A program made the position numbers and the translations under genes. A stretch of 64,000 bases of DNA from Petrosia ficiformis (taxonomy: Eukaryota; Porifera; Demospongiae; Haplosclerida; Petrosiidae), in the NCBI GenBank assembly GCA_947044365.1, contig OX345651.1:2061926-2125925 (forward strand). Reading direction: 5' to 3'. Of the stretch, positions 40,701-51,362 are shown piece after piece. A model generated the notes under the pieces. That model was not told the origin of the DNA and searched no databases. It worked only from the letters and a program-made list of their open reading frames with translations. The first letter of the stretch is position 1. Each line of letters starts with the position of its first letter.

Positions 40701-41395
40701 CAATTGTCTCTACTGTCACAGTAGTCTCTAAGATAACTGTTGTCTCTATTGTCACAGTAGTCTCTAATGCCACGGTGGTAACTGCTGTTGCAGTAGTCTC
40801 TACTCTCACAGTAGTCTCTATAATCACAATAGTCTTTAATGTGACAATTGTCTCTACTGTCACATTAGTCTCTACACTCACAATAGTCCCTACTGTCACA
40901 GTGCCAACTGCTGTCACAGTTTTTTCTATAGTCACAATAGTCTCTACTCTCAGAATAGTCTCCACAGTCACAATAGTCTCTACTCTCACAATAGTCTCTA
41001 CTGTTACAGTGGCAAATGCTGTCACAGTTGTTTCCATAGTCACAATAGTCTCCACTCTCACAATAATTTCCACTGTCACAATAGTCTCTACTTTCACAAT
41101 TGTCTCTCCTGTCACAGTGGCAACTGCTGTCACAGTTGTTTCTATAGTCAATATGTAGTCTCCACTGTTCAATTGTCTCTAATGTCACAGTAGTCTCTAC
41201 GGTCACTGTAGTCACTAAAGTCACAGAAGTCTCTAATGTCACGGTGGTAACATCTGTTGCAGTAGTCTCTAATGTCACAGTAGTCTCTATAGTCACAATA
41301 GTCTCTACTGTCACAATTTTCTCTACTCTCACAATTATCTACTGTCACAGTAGTCTCTATGGTCACAATAGTCTCTACTGTCACAATTGTCTCTG

Positions 41396-43556
41396 AGATG
41401 TTGGCTGCACAGGTTCTTGTGTGCCTATCGGTTGGGTTGAAGTGTTGGAAGTTCTGCGGATGTTGGATGCACAGGTACTAGTGTACCTATCGATTGCGTT
41501 GAAGTGTTGGAAGTTCTCCGGGTGTTGCATGCACAGGTACTTGTGTGCCTATCGTTGGGTTGAAGTGTAGGAAGCTCTGCTGGGACAGTTGTGCTAACAC
41601 ATTGTATGTTAGTACCATCTTCCCGTCAGAAAAGTTGTCTGCACAGGTACTTGTGTGCCTATCGGTTGGGTCAAGTGTTGGAAGTTCTGTGGATGTTGGA
41701 TGTACAGGTACTTGTGTGCCTATCGATTGGGTTGAAGTGTTTGAAGTTCTACGGATGTTGGATGCACAGGTACTTGAGTGCCTATCAGTTAGGTTGAAGT
41801 GTTGGAAGTTCTGTGGATGTTGGATGTACAGGTACTAGTGTGCCTATAATTTGGGTTGAAGTGTTGGAAGTCCTGTGGATGTTGGAGGCAGAGGTTCTTG
41901 TGTGCCTATCGATTGGGTTGAAGTGTTTGAAGTTCTACGGATGTTGGATGCACAGGTACTTGTGTGCCTGCCTATGATATAGGTTGAAGTGTTGGAAATT
42001 CTGCTGTTGGAAGAGTTGTGCTAACACACAGTATGCTATACCATCTTTCAGACAAGTTGGCCACCCAGGTAATTGTGTGACTGCCTATCAGTTGGGTTGA
42101 AGGGTTGGAAGTTCTGCTATGAGTGGTCTCGCACACTGTGTGTGAGTACGATCTTCCCTTCAGAAAGTTGGCTGCACATGTACTCCAATGTCTATCGGAT
42201 GGTTTGATGTGTTGGGAGAGTTTTCCTAACACACTGTATGTTAGTGCCATCTCCCCTTCAGAGATGTTTGGTGCAGTGTACCTATCGGTTGGGTTGAAGT
42301 GTAGGAAGTTCTGCTGGGAAAGTTGTGCTAACACACTGTATGTTAGTACTATCTTCACTTCAGACAAGTTGGCTGCACAAGCACTACTTGTGTGCCTGCC
42401 TATCGGTTGGTTTGAAGTGTTGGAAGTTCTGGAGGGAGAGTGTTGTTTAGACCGTTGTGTGTCAGACTATCATCAAACCAGTGATGTTGGCTTCCTTGTG
42501 TGCCTTACAGGTTGATTTTGTTGTAAACACAGTTGTCACAAGTGGAGGTAGTACTATATTATAGAGGTGTAGGTACAGACTAAATTGTTGTTCATATAGT
42601 CTGTCAGAGTATGTTGGGAGTTGTGTTGGGCAAGTTGTGTTTACACTTGTGTGTAAGTATTATCTTCCCTTTGGAGATGTTGGGTGCACAGGTACTAGTG
42701 TGCCAATCGGTTGGGTTGAAGTGTTGGAAGTTCTACGGATGTTGGATGCACAGGTACTTGTGTGCCTATCAGTTGGGTTGAAGTGTTGGAAGTCCTGTGG
42801 ATGTTGGATGCACAGGTACTTGTGTTCCTATCAGTTGTGTTGAAGTGTTGGATGTTCTGTGGATGTTGGATACACAGGTACTTGTGTGCCTATAAGTTGG
42901 GTTGAATTCTTGGAAGTTCTGTGGATGTTGGATGCACAGGTTACTTGTGTTGGTTTCAAGTGTTGGAAGTTGTGCTGGGAGAGTTGTGCTAACAGACTGT
43001 ATGTTAGTACCATCTTCCAATCAGAAGGGTTGGCTGCACAGGCATTACTTGTGTGAGTGCATATCAGTTGGTTTGAAGTGTTGGAAGTTGTACAGGGCGA
43101 GTTGTACTAACACACTGTATGCTAGTACCATCTTCCTGTAAGAAACGTTCTGCCCAGGTACTTGTGTGCCTGACTATCATTTGGGTTGAAGTTTTGGAAG
43201 TTCAACTGATGTTGGATGCACAGGTACTTGTGTGCTTATCAGTTGGGTTGAAGTGTTGGAAGTCCTGTGGATGTTGGATGCACAGGTTCCTGTGTGCCTA
43301 TCGGTTGGGTTGAAGTGTTGGAAGTTCTACGGATGTTGGATGCACAGGTACTCCAGTGACTATCGTTTTGTTTGATGTGTTGGGAGAGTTGTGCTAACAC
43401 ACTGTATGTTAGTGCCATCTTTCCTTCAGTAAGGTTGGATGCACAGGTATTTGTATGCCTATCGGTTGGGTTGAAGGGTAGGAAGTTCTGCTGGGAGAGT
43501 TGTGCTAACACTCTGTATGTTAGTACAATCTTAACTTCTGACAATTAGACTACACA
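41396..43556 (+). repeat. Second satellite: 62-bp unit with longer hairpin-bearing variants
   Basis: Starts immediately after the 18-bp array. The basic unit is 62 bp (TTGGATGCACAGGTACTTGT ... GTTGAAGTGTTGGAAGTTCT). Interspersed are longer units in which the GTTCTGC end continues into GTGCTAACACACTGTATGTT and AGTACCATCTTCCCTTCAG before rejoining the common GCACAGGTACTTGTGTG part. These occur near 41590, 42010, 42130, 42220, 42320, 42640, 42985, 43105, 43395 and 43505. The longer units contain a hairpin, with GTGCTAACA pairing to TGTTAGTAC around a 7-base loop. Open frames inside it shift every unit because 62 is not divisible by 3, so I do not read it as coding. Confidence 0.9.
42480..42640. 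other. Non-repetitive spacer inside the 62-bp array
   Basis: About 160 bases (GGTTGATTTTGTTGTAAACA ... GTCTGTCAGAGTATGTTGGG) do not match the 62-bp unit or its longer variant. The ends grade into repeat sequence. No gene or element ends could be recognised. Confidence 0.5.
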
Positions 43557-43589
43557 GGTACTAGGTGTGCGTGTCGTACTATTGCATGG

Positions 43590-44362
43590 AATTATTAATG
43601 AGATTCATAGAATTATTAATGAGATTCATAGATCAAAACCTAAACCCACAAGTGTAGCAAGTGAAAATGTTTTAGCCATATAAAAGGAAAAGAAACATAA
43701 GAATGTTAGCCTGGTCATTTGGGCTGTGGCATAGCTGCTCAGGTCCGGGGTGAGTATGTCATTGTTAGTGATGTTTGACGAGATCCTAGATCTCAAGGTC
43801 AGTTGTTACGTACTTCGTGTACGGCCCTCTTTCGAGGGGGGACTGGGATACCGGCAACTGTTCTTCCCCATCAAATAAGCTATCAGTGACTCCAAATGAC
43901 TTCAGGCTTTTTCAATTTCCTTTTTGCTTTAATAAACTTGATAACTAAAGGGTCGGGGAATGCCAATGAACTAAAAAAATTAAAAAAAAAATTTTTTTTT
44001 TTTTTAATGAGATTCATAGAATTATTAATGAGATTCATAGATTTATTAATGAGATTCATAGATCAAAGCCTAAACCCACAAGTGTAGCAAGTGAAAATGT
44101 TTTAGCCATATAAAAGGAAAAGAAACATAAGAATGTTAGCCTGGTCATTTGGGCTGTGGCATAGCTGCTCAGGTCCGGGGTGAGTATGTCATTGTTAGTG
44201 ATGTTTGACGAGATCCTAGATCTCAAGGTCAGTTGTTACGTACTTCGTGTACGGCCCTCTTTCGAGGGGGGACTGGGATACCGGCAACTGTTCCTCCCCA
44301 TCAAATAAGCTATCAGTGACTCCAAATGACTTCAGGCTTTTTCAATTTCCTTTTTGCTTTAA
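43590..44362 (+). repeat. Third satellite, forward arm: units 1-2
   Basis: Two forward copies of the third satellite unit, anchored at GATCAAAGCCTAAACCCAC (43631 and 44061). Each unit runs: two or three copies of a 21-bp subrepeat (TTAATGAGATTCATAGAATTA type), the anchor, CCATATAAAAGG, a GC-richer core with hairpins, CTTTTTCAATTTCCTTTTTG, CTTGATAACTAAAGGGTCGG, then a variable A/T homopolymer tract. Unit length is 421-467 bp, the variation lying mainly in that tract. The second unit is interrupted at its TTAA (44359-44362) by a piggyBac-type element. Confidence 0.95.
43706..43925 (+). ncRNA. Candidate small structured RNA in the third satellite unit (first copy shown)
   Basis: Seen in nearly every copy: TATAAAAGG at 43679-43687; a splice-donor-like GGTGAGTATG with GT at 43750; hairpin GAGATC-CTA-GATCTC at 43780-43794; an enclosing stem CAGTTG (43800) with CAACTG (43855); inside it CGTAC-TTCGT-GTACG (43809-43823) and CCCTC-TTTC-GAGGG (43825-43838); then T5 runs at 43908 and 43921. 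A TATA box, a start about 25-30 nt later and T-run ends would suit a polymerase III type 3 gene of about 220 nt. A donor site about 45 nt from the start would also suit a spliced-leader RNA. No convincing Sm site (A-U5-G) is present; the closest is CTTTTTG. The stretch ACTGGGATACCGG recalls the 3' part of 5S rRNA, but the rest does not align well. On the other strand the unit ends in short repeats and poly(A), like a SINE. Function is inference. Confidence 0.3.
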
Positions 44363-44380
44363 CAGATTAGCGTCCACAGA

Positions 44381-44438
44381 CGCATAAATGCGACAGTAAA
44401 TTAATGCAACATAAAATCCACGGTCGCATAAATGCGAC
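44381..44438. promoter_or_regulatory. Paired subterminal palindromes of the 984-bp piggyBac element
   Basis: CGCATAAATGCG at 44381-44392 and GTCGCATAAATGCGAC at 44423-44438 are perfect palindromes. Their centres are 23.5 and 67.5 nt from the element's first base. In the moth piggyBac element, a 19-bp palindromic internal repeat near each end is bound by the cysteine-rich domain of the transposase. Position and form suggest the same role here (inference). Confidence 0.6.
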
Positions 44439-44662
44439 AGTTGTGACACGCCCTCTTCAAAAGGTTATAGCTCGATAAACAAAATAAGTATGATGCTAAA
44501 ATTTTTTCTATAGCTGCCTTGATCAATACTTTAGAGGTTTCATTTACTGAGAAACGGTAGTTTACGTAAGAAAAAACGGAGAAAACCAACGTGAAACATT
44601 ATTGTTTTTTTATTCATTATAATAGTAATAACAGTAGTATAATATTATAATAATAATTCCTG

Positions 44663-44923
44663 ATGGCTTCTGGAAATAGAGGGTTTTCTGTTCATGAGGT
44701 CCTAGACTTTCTGGATGATTCAGCTGATGGTAAGTGCACTGTAGATGATGAACCTGTGATGGAAGGAAGTGACGATGAGGATATTTTATTTGAAGAACAT
44801 GACAGTTTTATAGACGCAGAGAATCGGCATACACCATCCCCCACACCACTTCCTTTGCCAATTTCAATTGTAACTCCCAACAAATACACAGTCATCAATT
44901 GTACAGACACCAACTACAAGTAG
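44663..44923 (+). pseudogene. N-terminal remnant of a piggyBac-type transposase
   Basis: Reads 86 codons from an ATG about 300 nt inside the 5' end. The product is acidic, with VHEVLDFLDD near the start and an EGSDDEDILFEEHDSF stretch. The start (MAS..., then an amphipathic stretch and an acidic tail) matches in layout the first exons of the two other piggyBac-type elements in this window. The DDD catalytic region and zinc-binding end are absent: only about 420 bp of non-coding sequence follows before the 3' end. It is either a broken gene or a short peptide of unknown function, the former being likelier. Confidence 0.6.
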
Positions 44924-45346
44924 ACATGTACTACTGTACACCCAATGAACACATAGTCATCAATTGTACAGGCACCAACTACAAGTATACTACTGCTTCC
45001 TGAAATACCACAAAGGATATCCTAGTTTTAAAATATTATATAATAATATATTTATCAGTCTTTGCTATTATATTCTTGCAATTCTAACATGTTTTATTAC
45101 AGTAATAGATACTTGTCTACAAACACTAACCTTCTTCCACTAGCCCTTGCTCGAATAAGTTGTGTTTGGTATCGTTCGATTCAGCATAAAGAGGTGTGTA
45201 CAATGATGCAATGTTTGCAATACTAAAGTATTACAGGAAGCCAGATATAACCCGTTTTATAAACGGTATGAAATTTTTTACTTCCTGATGGTTTAATTTG
45301 GCTATTACGGTCAAAAATTTACAAAATTAATTTGGACGCTAATCTG

Positions 45347-45795
45347 TTAATATACTTGATAACTAAAGGGTCGGGGAATGCCGATGAACTGAAGAAATTT
45401 TAAAACTTTTTATTTTTTATTTTTTATTTTTTTTTTAATGAGATTTATAGAATTATTAATGAGATTCATAGATTTATTAATGAGATTCATAGATCAAAGC
45501 CTAAACCCACAAGTGTAGCAAGTGAAAATGTTTTAGCCATATAAAAGGAAAAGAAACATAAGAATGTTAGCCTGGTCATTTGGGCTGTGGCATAGCTGCT
45601 CAGGTCCGGGGTGAGTATGTCATTGTTAGTGATGTTTGACGAGATCCTAGATCTCAAGGTCAGTTGTTACGTACTTCGTGTACGGCCCTCTTTCGAGGGG
45701 GGACTGGGATACCGGCAACTGTTCCTCCCCATCAAATAAGCTATCAGTGACTCCAAATGACTTCAGGCTTTTTCAATTTCCTTTTTGCTTTAATA
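45347..45795 (+). repeat. Third satellite, forward arm: unit 3
   Basis: Resumes at TTAATATACTTGATAAC after the 984-bp element and includes a full unit with anchor at 45492. It ends at TTTAATA, where a 1.15-kb element has inserted at TA. The core hairpins and TATA-like box are intact. Confidence 0.9.
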
Positions 45796-46942
45796 TGTGA
45801 CCGCGAATGAGAAAACGTGTCTTGTGCGACTTTTATTGATATTGAGTTATTAGCCAAAATAGATGGCATAGCAAACACTTGTCGAAATCGAGATTTCGCT
45901 TGCTTTATGATTATAGGTGACTTACTCATCCTCTGAGACTATCTAAAGTCCTCTGGAGTACCTCGCTATACTGCAAACACTCGTTTTATCATAGAGAACG
46001 TCAGCCATTGCTATAAACACGGAGCACAGACAACGAAATGTAACGTGGACGCTAACGGGAAATCCATAGCAACGCATAGCAACGAATTTTATTTCAACAA
46101 AGAAAAGGCTCTTACTCGAGCTGTGAACTCAACTAGGGTACTTCTAACTGCTGGAGGTCAAGATGGTAAATGTCTAATCGTGCCACCCTACCTGTGTGAA
46201 GAGTGAGTAACATTATCAATGTTTATGATCATTAAAAAAATAAATAACATTTTATAATGTTTTGTAATAGGTTTGATGTTCAGTGATGATGTAGAAGCTC
46301 TCAGTGAAGTTGATAACTTGTGAGGAGATGCTTGAACCTGTTGAAAATACATTTGTTAATAATGTTTTAACTTTAGTTAACAAATATAAACAAAAGGAAG
46401 CAAATAAAACCAACTGAGTTAACATAACTCTACAGGCATACAAGATAAAACTGTTACAGTTAATAACATCCCAGTTTAATATCAAGTACAACAAAAGCAT
46501 TCCAAGAAGCTAAACAATACATTTTATCTACAATAATCATACTCACCATTTATGAGATTTCCTCCATCAATTTGGGCCTTGAATTGCAGAACAAGACACT
46601 CTAAACTAAGGGTGAAGTTTACCATTCCAAATGAATGACAAAATTGGCTATTAACAATAAAAACCAGGCATTTACAAACCACCAAAAGCTTGTTTCTCTC
46701 TCACATGCTTGCGTAAACGGATAGTTTACGGAAAAACGTGAAAATGTTATAAATTGCTTTTTTCTAGCATTTTAATTTTAATTGCTGTCAAAGCGTTGAG
46801 GGCGTATAACTCAGCAACGGAACGTCATATTGCAAAATCAAAACCATCAGTAAGTAGCTTGAAACATGGAGAATCCGCTGATAGCAAAAACTCAATTTTG
46901 AATTTTAGTCGCACAAGTCACGTTTTCTCATTCTCGGTCACA
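45796..46942. mobile_element. Non-autonomous DNA transposon with TA target duplication, copy A (1147 bp)
   Basis: Starts TGTGACCGCGAATGAGAAAA and ends with the inverted form of TGTGACCGAGAATGAGAAAA. The imperfect inverted ends extend about 55 bp (through CTTGTGCGACT and ATTGAGTT). Flanking TA at 45794-45795 and 46943-46944; removal restores GCTTTAATATACTTG, the version of the satellite seen beside the 984-bp element. No transposase-like frame is present. A TA duplication with long inverted ends suits the Tc1/mariner group or relatives, but the superfamily is not proven. A second copy is at 50108-51261, alike at both ends and different in the middle. Confidence 0.75.
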
Positions 46943-48857
46943 TATACTTGATAACTAAAGGGTCGGGGAATGCCGATGAACTGAAGAAATTTTAAAACTT
47001 TTTTTATTTTTATTACTATTTTTTTATTATTATTATTATTTTTTTTTTTAATGAGATTCATAAAATTATTAATGAGATTCATGGATTTATTAATGAGATT
47101 CATAGATCAAAGCCTAAACCCACAAGTGTAGCAAGTGAAAATGTTTTAGCCATATAAAAGGAAAAGAAACATAAGAATGTTAGCCTGGTCATTTGGGCTG
47201 TGGCATAGCTGCTCAGGTCCGGGGTGAGTATGTCATTGTTAGTGATGTTTGACGAGATCCTAGATCTCAAGGTCAGTTGTTACGTACTTCGTGTACGGCC
47301 CTCTTTCGAGGGGGGACTGGGATACCGGCAACTGTTCCTCCCCATCAAATAAGCTATCAGTGACTCCAAATGACTTCAGGCTTTTTCAATTTCGTTTTTG
47401 CTTTAATAAACTTGATAACTAAAGGGCCGGGGAATGCCAATGAACTGAAGAAATTTTAAAACTTTTTTTTTATTTTTTTTTTAATTTTTTTATTTTTTAT
47501 TTATTTTTTTTTTTTTCATGAGATTCATAGAATTATTAATGAGATTCATAGATTTATTAATGAGATTCATAGATCAAAGCCTAAACCCACAAGTGTAGCA
47601 AGTGAAAATGTTTTAGCCATATAAAAGGAAATGAAACATAAGAATGTTAGCCTGGTCATTTGGGCTGTGGCATAGCTGCTCAGGTCCGGGGTGAGTATGT
47701 CATTGTTAGTGATGTTTGACGAGATCCTAGATCTCAAGGTCAGTTGTTACGTACTTCGTGTACGGCCCTCTTTCGAGGGGGGACTGGGATACCGGCAACT
47801 GTTCCTCCCCATCAAATAAGCTATCAGTGACTCCAAATGACTTCAGGCTTTTTCAATTTCCTTTTTGCTTTAATAAACTTGATAACTAAAGGGTCGGGGA
47901 ATGCCGATGAACTGAAAAAATTTTAAAACTTTTTTTTTTTTTTTTTTTTTTTTTTAATGAGATTTATAGAATTATTAATGAGATTCATAAATTTATTAAT
48001 GAGATTCATAGATCAAAGCCTAAACCCACAAGTGTAGCAAGTGAAAATGTTTTAGCCATATAAAAGGAAATGAAACATAAGAATGTTAGCCTGGTCATTT
48101 GGGCTGTGGCATAGCTGCTCAGGTCCGGGGTGAGTATGTCATTGTTAGTGATGTTTGACGAGATCCTAGATCTCAAGGTCAGTTGTTACGTACTTCGTGT
48201 ACGGCCCTCTTTCGAGGGGGGACTGGGATACCGGCAACTGTTCCTCCCCATCAAATAAGCTATCAGTGACTCCAAATGACTTCAGGCTTTTTCAATTTCC
48301 TTTTTGCTTTAATAAACTTGATAACTAAAGGGTCGGGGAATGCCGATGAACTGAAGAAATTTTAAAACTTTTTTTTTTTTTTTTTTTTTTTTAATGAGAT
48401 TTATAGAATTATTAATGAGATTCATAGATTTATTAATGAGATTCATAGATCAAAGCCTAAACCCACAAGTGTAGCAAGTGAAAATGTTTTAGCCATATAA
48501 AAGGAAAAGAAACATAAGAATGTTAGCCTGGTCATTTGGGCTGTGGCATAGCTGCTCAGGTCCGGGGTGATTATGTCATTGTTAGTGATGTTTGACGAGA
48601 TCCTAGATCTCAAGGTCAGTTGTTACGTACTTCGTGTACGGCCCTCTTTCGAGGGGGGACTGGGATACCGGCAACTGTTCCTCCCCATCAAATAAGCTAT
48701 CAGTGACTCCAAATGACTTCAGGCTTTTTCAATTTCCTTTTTGCTTTAATAAACTTGATAACTAAAGGGTCGGGGAATGCGGATGAACTGAAGAAATTTT
48801 AAAACTTTTTATTTTTTATTTTTTATTTTTTATTAATGAGATTCATAGATTTATTAA
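46943..48857 (+). repeat. Third satellite, forward arm: units 4-7
   Basis: Four forward units with anchors at 47105, 47572, 48011 and 48448 (spacings 467, 439 and 437 bp). Differences between units lie mainly in the T-rich tract (for example 47464-47516), while the 300-bp core is nearly invariant. The last unit is interrupted at TTAA (48854-48857). Confidence 0.95.
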
Positions 48858-49396
48858 CCGATTATACGCGAAATTATTAAAAACGCCCACAATCACGTGA
48901 TGTGGAATTAATTTCAAAGGTCAAGATTTTTTGAGACTTTTTGTTTCTCTGTTATTCTTGAGTGTTATCAGCCAAGGAAAGCCAAAAGTATATGTAACGA
49001 ACGTTTCTAAATAGTCTAGTAACACAGAAAAGATTCTGGATCGTAGAAATACCAATATGTTTAGCAGAATTGCTGACCGTTTTTGACCTTTTTCACGATC
49101 GTCGAGAAACTGTCTAAAGAGTCTATAAAACAACTGGAGAAGACATCTACATTGTCAATAAACATCTCAATGGTTCTGAAACATACTTATAACAGTATAT
49201 TTTAACGTAATAGCTGACCGTTTACTTGACTGTTTGGACATAACCTTCCAATTACAGAACAAGAAAGTTTTGATGAAGGTAATGTTGATACTGTAGAACT
49301 TACTATGCATATTATAATTATACAAATAAATAAATGATAAATAATTATATACTATCATTCTAGGGTAATACTATGAGCCTTCATTGTTGCCTATTT

Positions 49397-49990
49397 TTAT
49401 GCCATATAAAAAAAACAATCTGTGTTGGAGTCTCCACTGTGACATAGCCATATACCATACTCCCCACACTGCCATGTTGTATAAGTGCACTTTTCAGACT
49501 GACAACACAATGTGTATCGACCCTGTTTACGTGTGGTTGACTTCAGAGGGAAATGTAGTAATGGAAGAAGACGGAGAGAAGAGGAAACGCGACCAGGTCT
49601 ATTACGTGTACAATAATCACCAATTAGATCGTTTGCTAATTTCATTCGAAAATCTTTGATAATTTTGTATTCTGAATTTGTACTGTAGTGTTTATATAGT
49701 ATGTATGCATTAGTTACCAATACATCAAACAAGAAGTAGAATAAATATTTGTACCATTTTCTTGTTTTTACAGAGCACTTATAGTATCCTCGCAGTTGAT
49801 CCCCGCAATCAACACCTCCCATAAACATGTTGTAATTAATGATTGATTGTTCTTTTGCCATCCCTCTGATGTCTTAGAACATCACCTGTATCTGTTGATT
49901 GCACATTGCTGGCCATCACACTCACTCTCTATTCATCCATGCCATGCAAATTATATCATTCTTTTGAAGGGTAAGCATCTCTCCTCTAAA
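49397..49990 (-). pseudogene. C-terminal part of a piggyBac-type transposase, frameshifted
   Basis: The clean frame (49397-49861) has YNMFMGGVDCGDQLRGYYK, the motif around the third catalytic Asp, then the KWYKYLFYFLFDVLVTNAY helix and a C-terminal Cys/His region. Upstream, at about 49862-49990, recognisable piggyBac sequence continues in other frames (LQKNDIICMAWMNRE, then VLRHQRDG), with at least two frame changes. In the Cys/His region, two cysteines kept in the 56.6-kb copy are replaced or displaced (WQCGEYGIWLCH against WECKDCNLYFCH). The gene is therefore dead. Confidence 0.8.
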
Positions 49991-50030
49991 ATGAAATTGA
50001 TATTTGTACACTATAGTATAACTTATATAA

Positions 50031-50107
50031 TTATGTATGTATATGTATTTATATGTATGTATATGTATGTATATATATGCATATATATGTATATATATGT
50101 ATATATA
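50031..50107. repeat. TATG/TATATG microsatellite, left of nested element
   Basis: Runs of TATG and TATATATG. Together with 51262-51362 it forms one microsatellite split by the insertion of the nested TA-type element. Confidence 0.85.
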
Positions 50108-51261
50108 TGTGACCGAGTCTGAGAAAAAGGCGATTCTACCGCAATTATTGATTTTGAGTTATAAGCCAAAATAGCTAATTTAGCGATCACTCGTCAAAGA
50201 CGAGATTTTACTTGCTTTATGATTATAGGAAACTTACCCTTCCTCTGAGATAGTTTAAAGTCTTCCAGCTAGGTTTACTGTATTTGTAGGAGATGTTTTA
50301 TGTGACCGTGCATCAGCCATTGCTGAATACCCAGAGTAAAAACAACGGAATATAACGCGGACGCTAACGGATGAGTCCATAGCAACGCATAGCAACATAC
50401 TTTCTTTATTAATTTTACTATCATAAAACAATAAATAAACAACATCTAAACTGATTTTTATAATGAAGATTGTCTCAGTGATAATGAAAAAGGTATTGGT
50501 GATGATGAGAAAGGTCTCAGTAGTGATGTAACACCAGAGATTTTATACGCTAAAGAAAAGCCTAAAAAAAAGATTAATTTGTTCACATACATGTGTTTTA
50601 TTGCGTTAACACTACTTACCACTATTATTTATATAACAATAATTTTACACTTTGGTCTATTAATATAATAGGTATAGCTTTAAAACAGTGACAATTAATT
50701 AAGCTTATAAATGATCTTAATTGTCACACCTAACATAGGTAAGTAAATATATATACATCAAAATCACATCTGTTTTCAACAGTCTGGTGGTATATAATAT
50801 TTTATACATACTTCAGCTAAACATCAATAATGACAACAGAATTTAATTAGTGTTACTCACTGTTTCTATCTGTCCATTTTGGTCATCATTGCTGAAGAAT
50901 ACTCTCTAATCTGGAAGTGAACTACAATATTTTAACTATGTAGTAGTCTAAAAAACAATTACAAACTATCTAAATGCTAAAATAAATCTTTAAAAACCAT
51001 TCCAACATCTTCTTTCTGTACCACATGCTTACGTAAACGGAATGTAACACGGAAAACGTGAAAAAATTTAGAAATGGCTTTTTTAGGCATTTTAATTATT
51101 TTAGCTGTCAAACTTTGAGGGCGTGTAAGTTGTCAACGGAGCATGCAATTGCAAAATCGAAACCACCAGGATGTAGGTAAGAAAATGGAGATTCCAATGA
51201 TAACAATAACTCAATTATCAATTTTTGCGACAGAAGTGCCCTTTTCTCATTCTCGGTCACA
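50108..51261. mobile_element. Non-autonomous DNA transposon with TA target duplication, copy B (1154 bp), nested
   Basis: Ends TGTGACCGAGTCTGAGAAAA and, inverted, TGTGACCGAGAATGAGAAAA, flanked by TA (50106-50107 and 51262-51263) inside a TATG microsatellite. It shares with copy A both termini, the block ACGCTAACGG ... CCATAGCAACGCATAGCAAC (46052 and 50361) and the right arm (GTAAACGGA, GAAAAACGTGAAAA, GAGGGCGT). The middle parts do not obviously align. No transposase frame is present. Confidence 0.75.
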
Positions 51262-51362
51262 TATATGTATATATATGTATATGTATATATATATTTATAT
51301 GTATGTATATGTATATATATATGTATATGTATATATATAATTATATACGTATATATATATCA
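51262..51362. repeat. TATG/TATATG microsatellite, right of nested element
   Basis: Continuation of the microsatellite at 50031-50107. It passes directly into the Asp-coding trinucleotide-rich part of the transposase remnant. Confidence 0.85.

Larger units (their letters stand above)
1..41395. repeat. 18-bp satellite array with strand-switching blocks
   Basis: The whole stretch is built from 18-bp units close to GTCTCTACTGTCACAATA, with common variants ending in CACAGTA or CACAATT, and a recurrent variant GTGGTAACTGCTGTCACA that keeps the 18-bp register. At 18 bp per unit there is room for about 2300 units. The consensus has no stop codon in four of six frames: VSTVTI and LYCHNS on its own strand, IVTVET and YCDSRD on the other. 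This explains frames of up to 515 codons without implying a protein. The core TACTGTSACAGTA is a palindrome around one base. Homology extends to kilobase modules repeated in mosaic order, so the array grew by segmental duplication and inversion as well as unit slippage. It ends abruptly at 41395 against a different satellite. Confidence 0.95.
22657..41395 (+). repeat. Long single-orientation satellite block, more diverged
   Basis: Forward 18-bp units over 18.7 kb. Units are more divergent from one another than in the first 22 kb. From about 30.4 kb a second subfamily dominates: modules with CTGTCAATATGGTAAGAGCT recur near 30530, 34110, 35650 (variant), 37130 (variant) and 38080 (variant), and modules with GCTGCTGTAAGAGTAG near 31330, 31575 and 40140. 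The inverted blocks at 3.1, 9.4 and 13.2 kb resemble this subfamily read backwards. The array stops within one unit at 41395. Confidence 0.8.
44363..45346 (+). mobile_element. piggyBac-type deletion derivative, 984 bp
   Basis: Flanked by TTAA on both sides (44359-44362 and 45347-45350), with terminal inverted repeats CAGATTAGCGTCCA. Removing the element and one TTAA restores the satellite sequence GCTTTAATATACTTGATAAC. It keeps an N-terminal transposase segment and a 5' end with two palindromes, but has no catalytic domain, so it would depend on a transposase from elsewhere. A 35-bp stretch (AGTCATCAATTGTACAG followed by CACCAACTACAAGTA) is duplicated at about 44889 and 44946 in the non-coding part. 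Confidence 0.85.

Noticed and set aside
1..41395. CRISPR-like array (regular repeats of constant length)
   Set aside because: Units abut without unique spacers, orientation flips, and the surrounding sequence is eukaryotic.
41545..43313. Frames of 60-130 codons in the 62-bp satellite (Cys/Trp-rich peptides)
   Set aside because: 62 is not a multiple of 3, so each unit changes frame; the frames on both strands are by-products of the repeat.
43731..43838. tRNA-derived SINE promoter (TGGCATAGCTG as box A, TTTCGAGGG as box B)
   Set aside because: The two boxes are about 100 nt apart and box B is poor. SINE origin is still possible from the opposite strand's poly(A)-like end, but I cannot support a tRNA head.
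43706..43925. 5S ribosomal RNA gene in the third satellite
   Set aside because: Only ACTGGGATACCGG and a weak GTTA-GTACTT match recall 5S. The 120-nt length, the internal control elements in order and the closing stem are not there.
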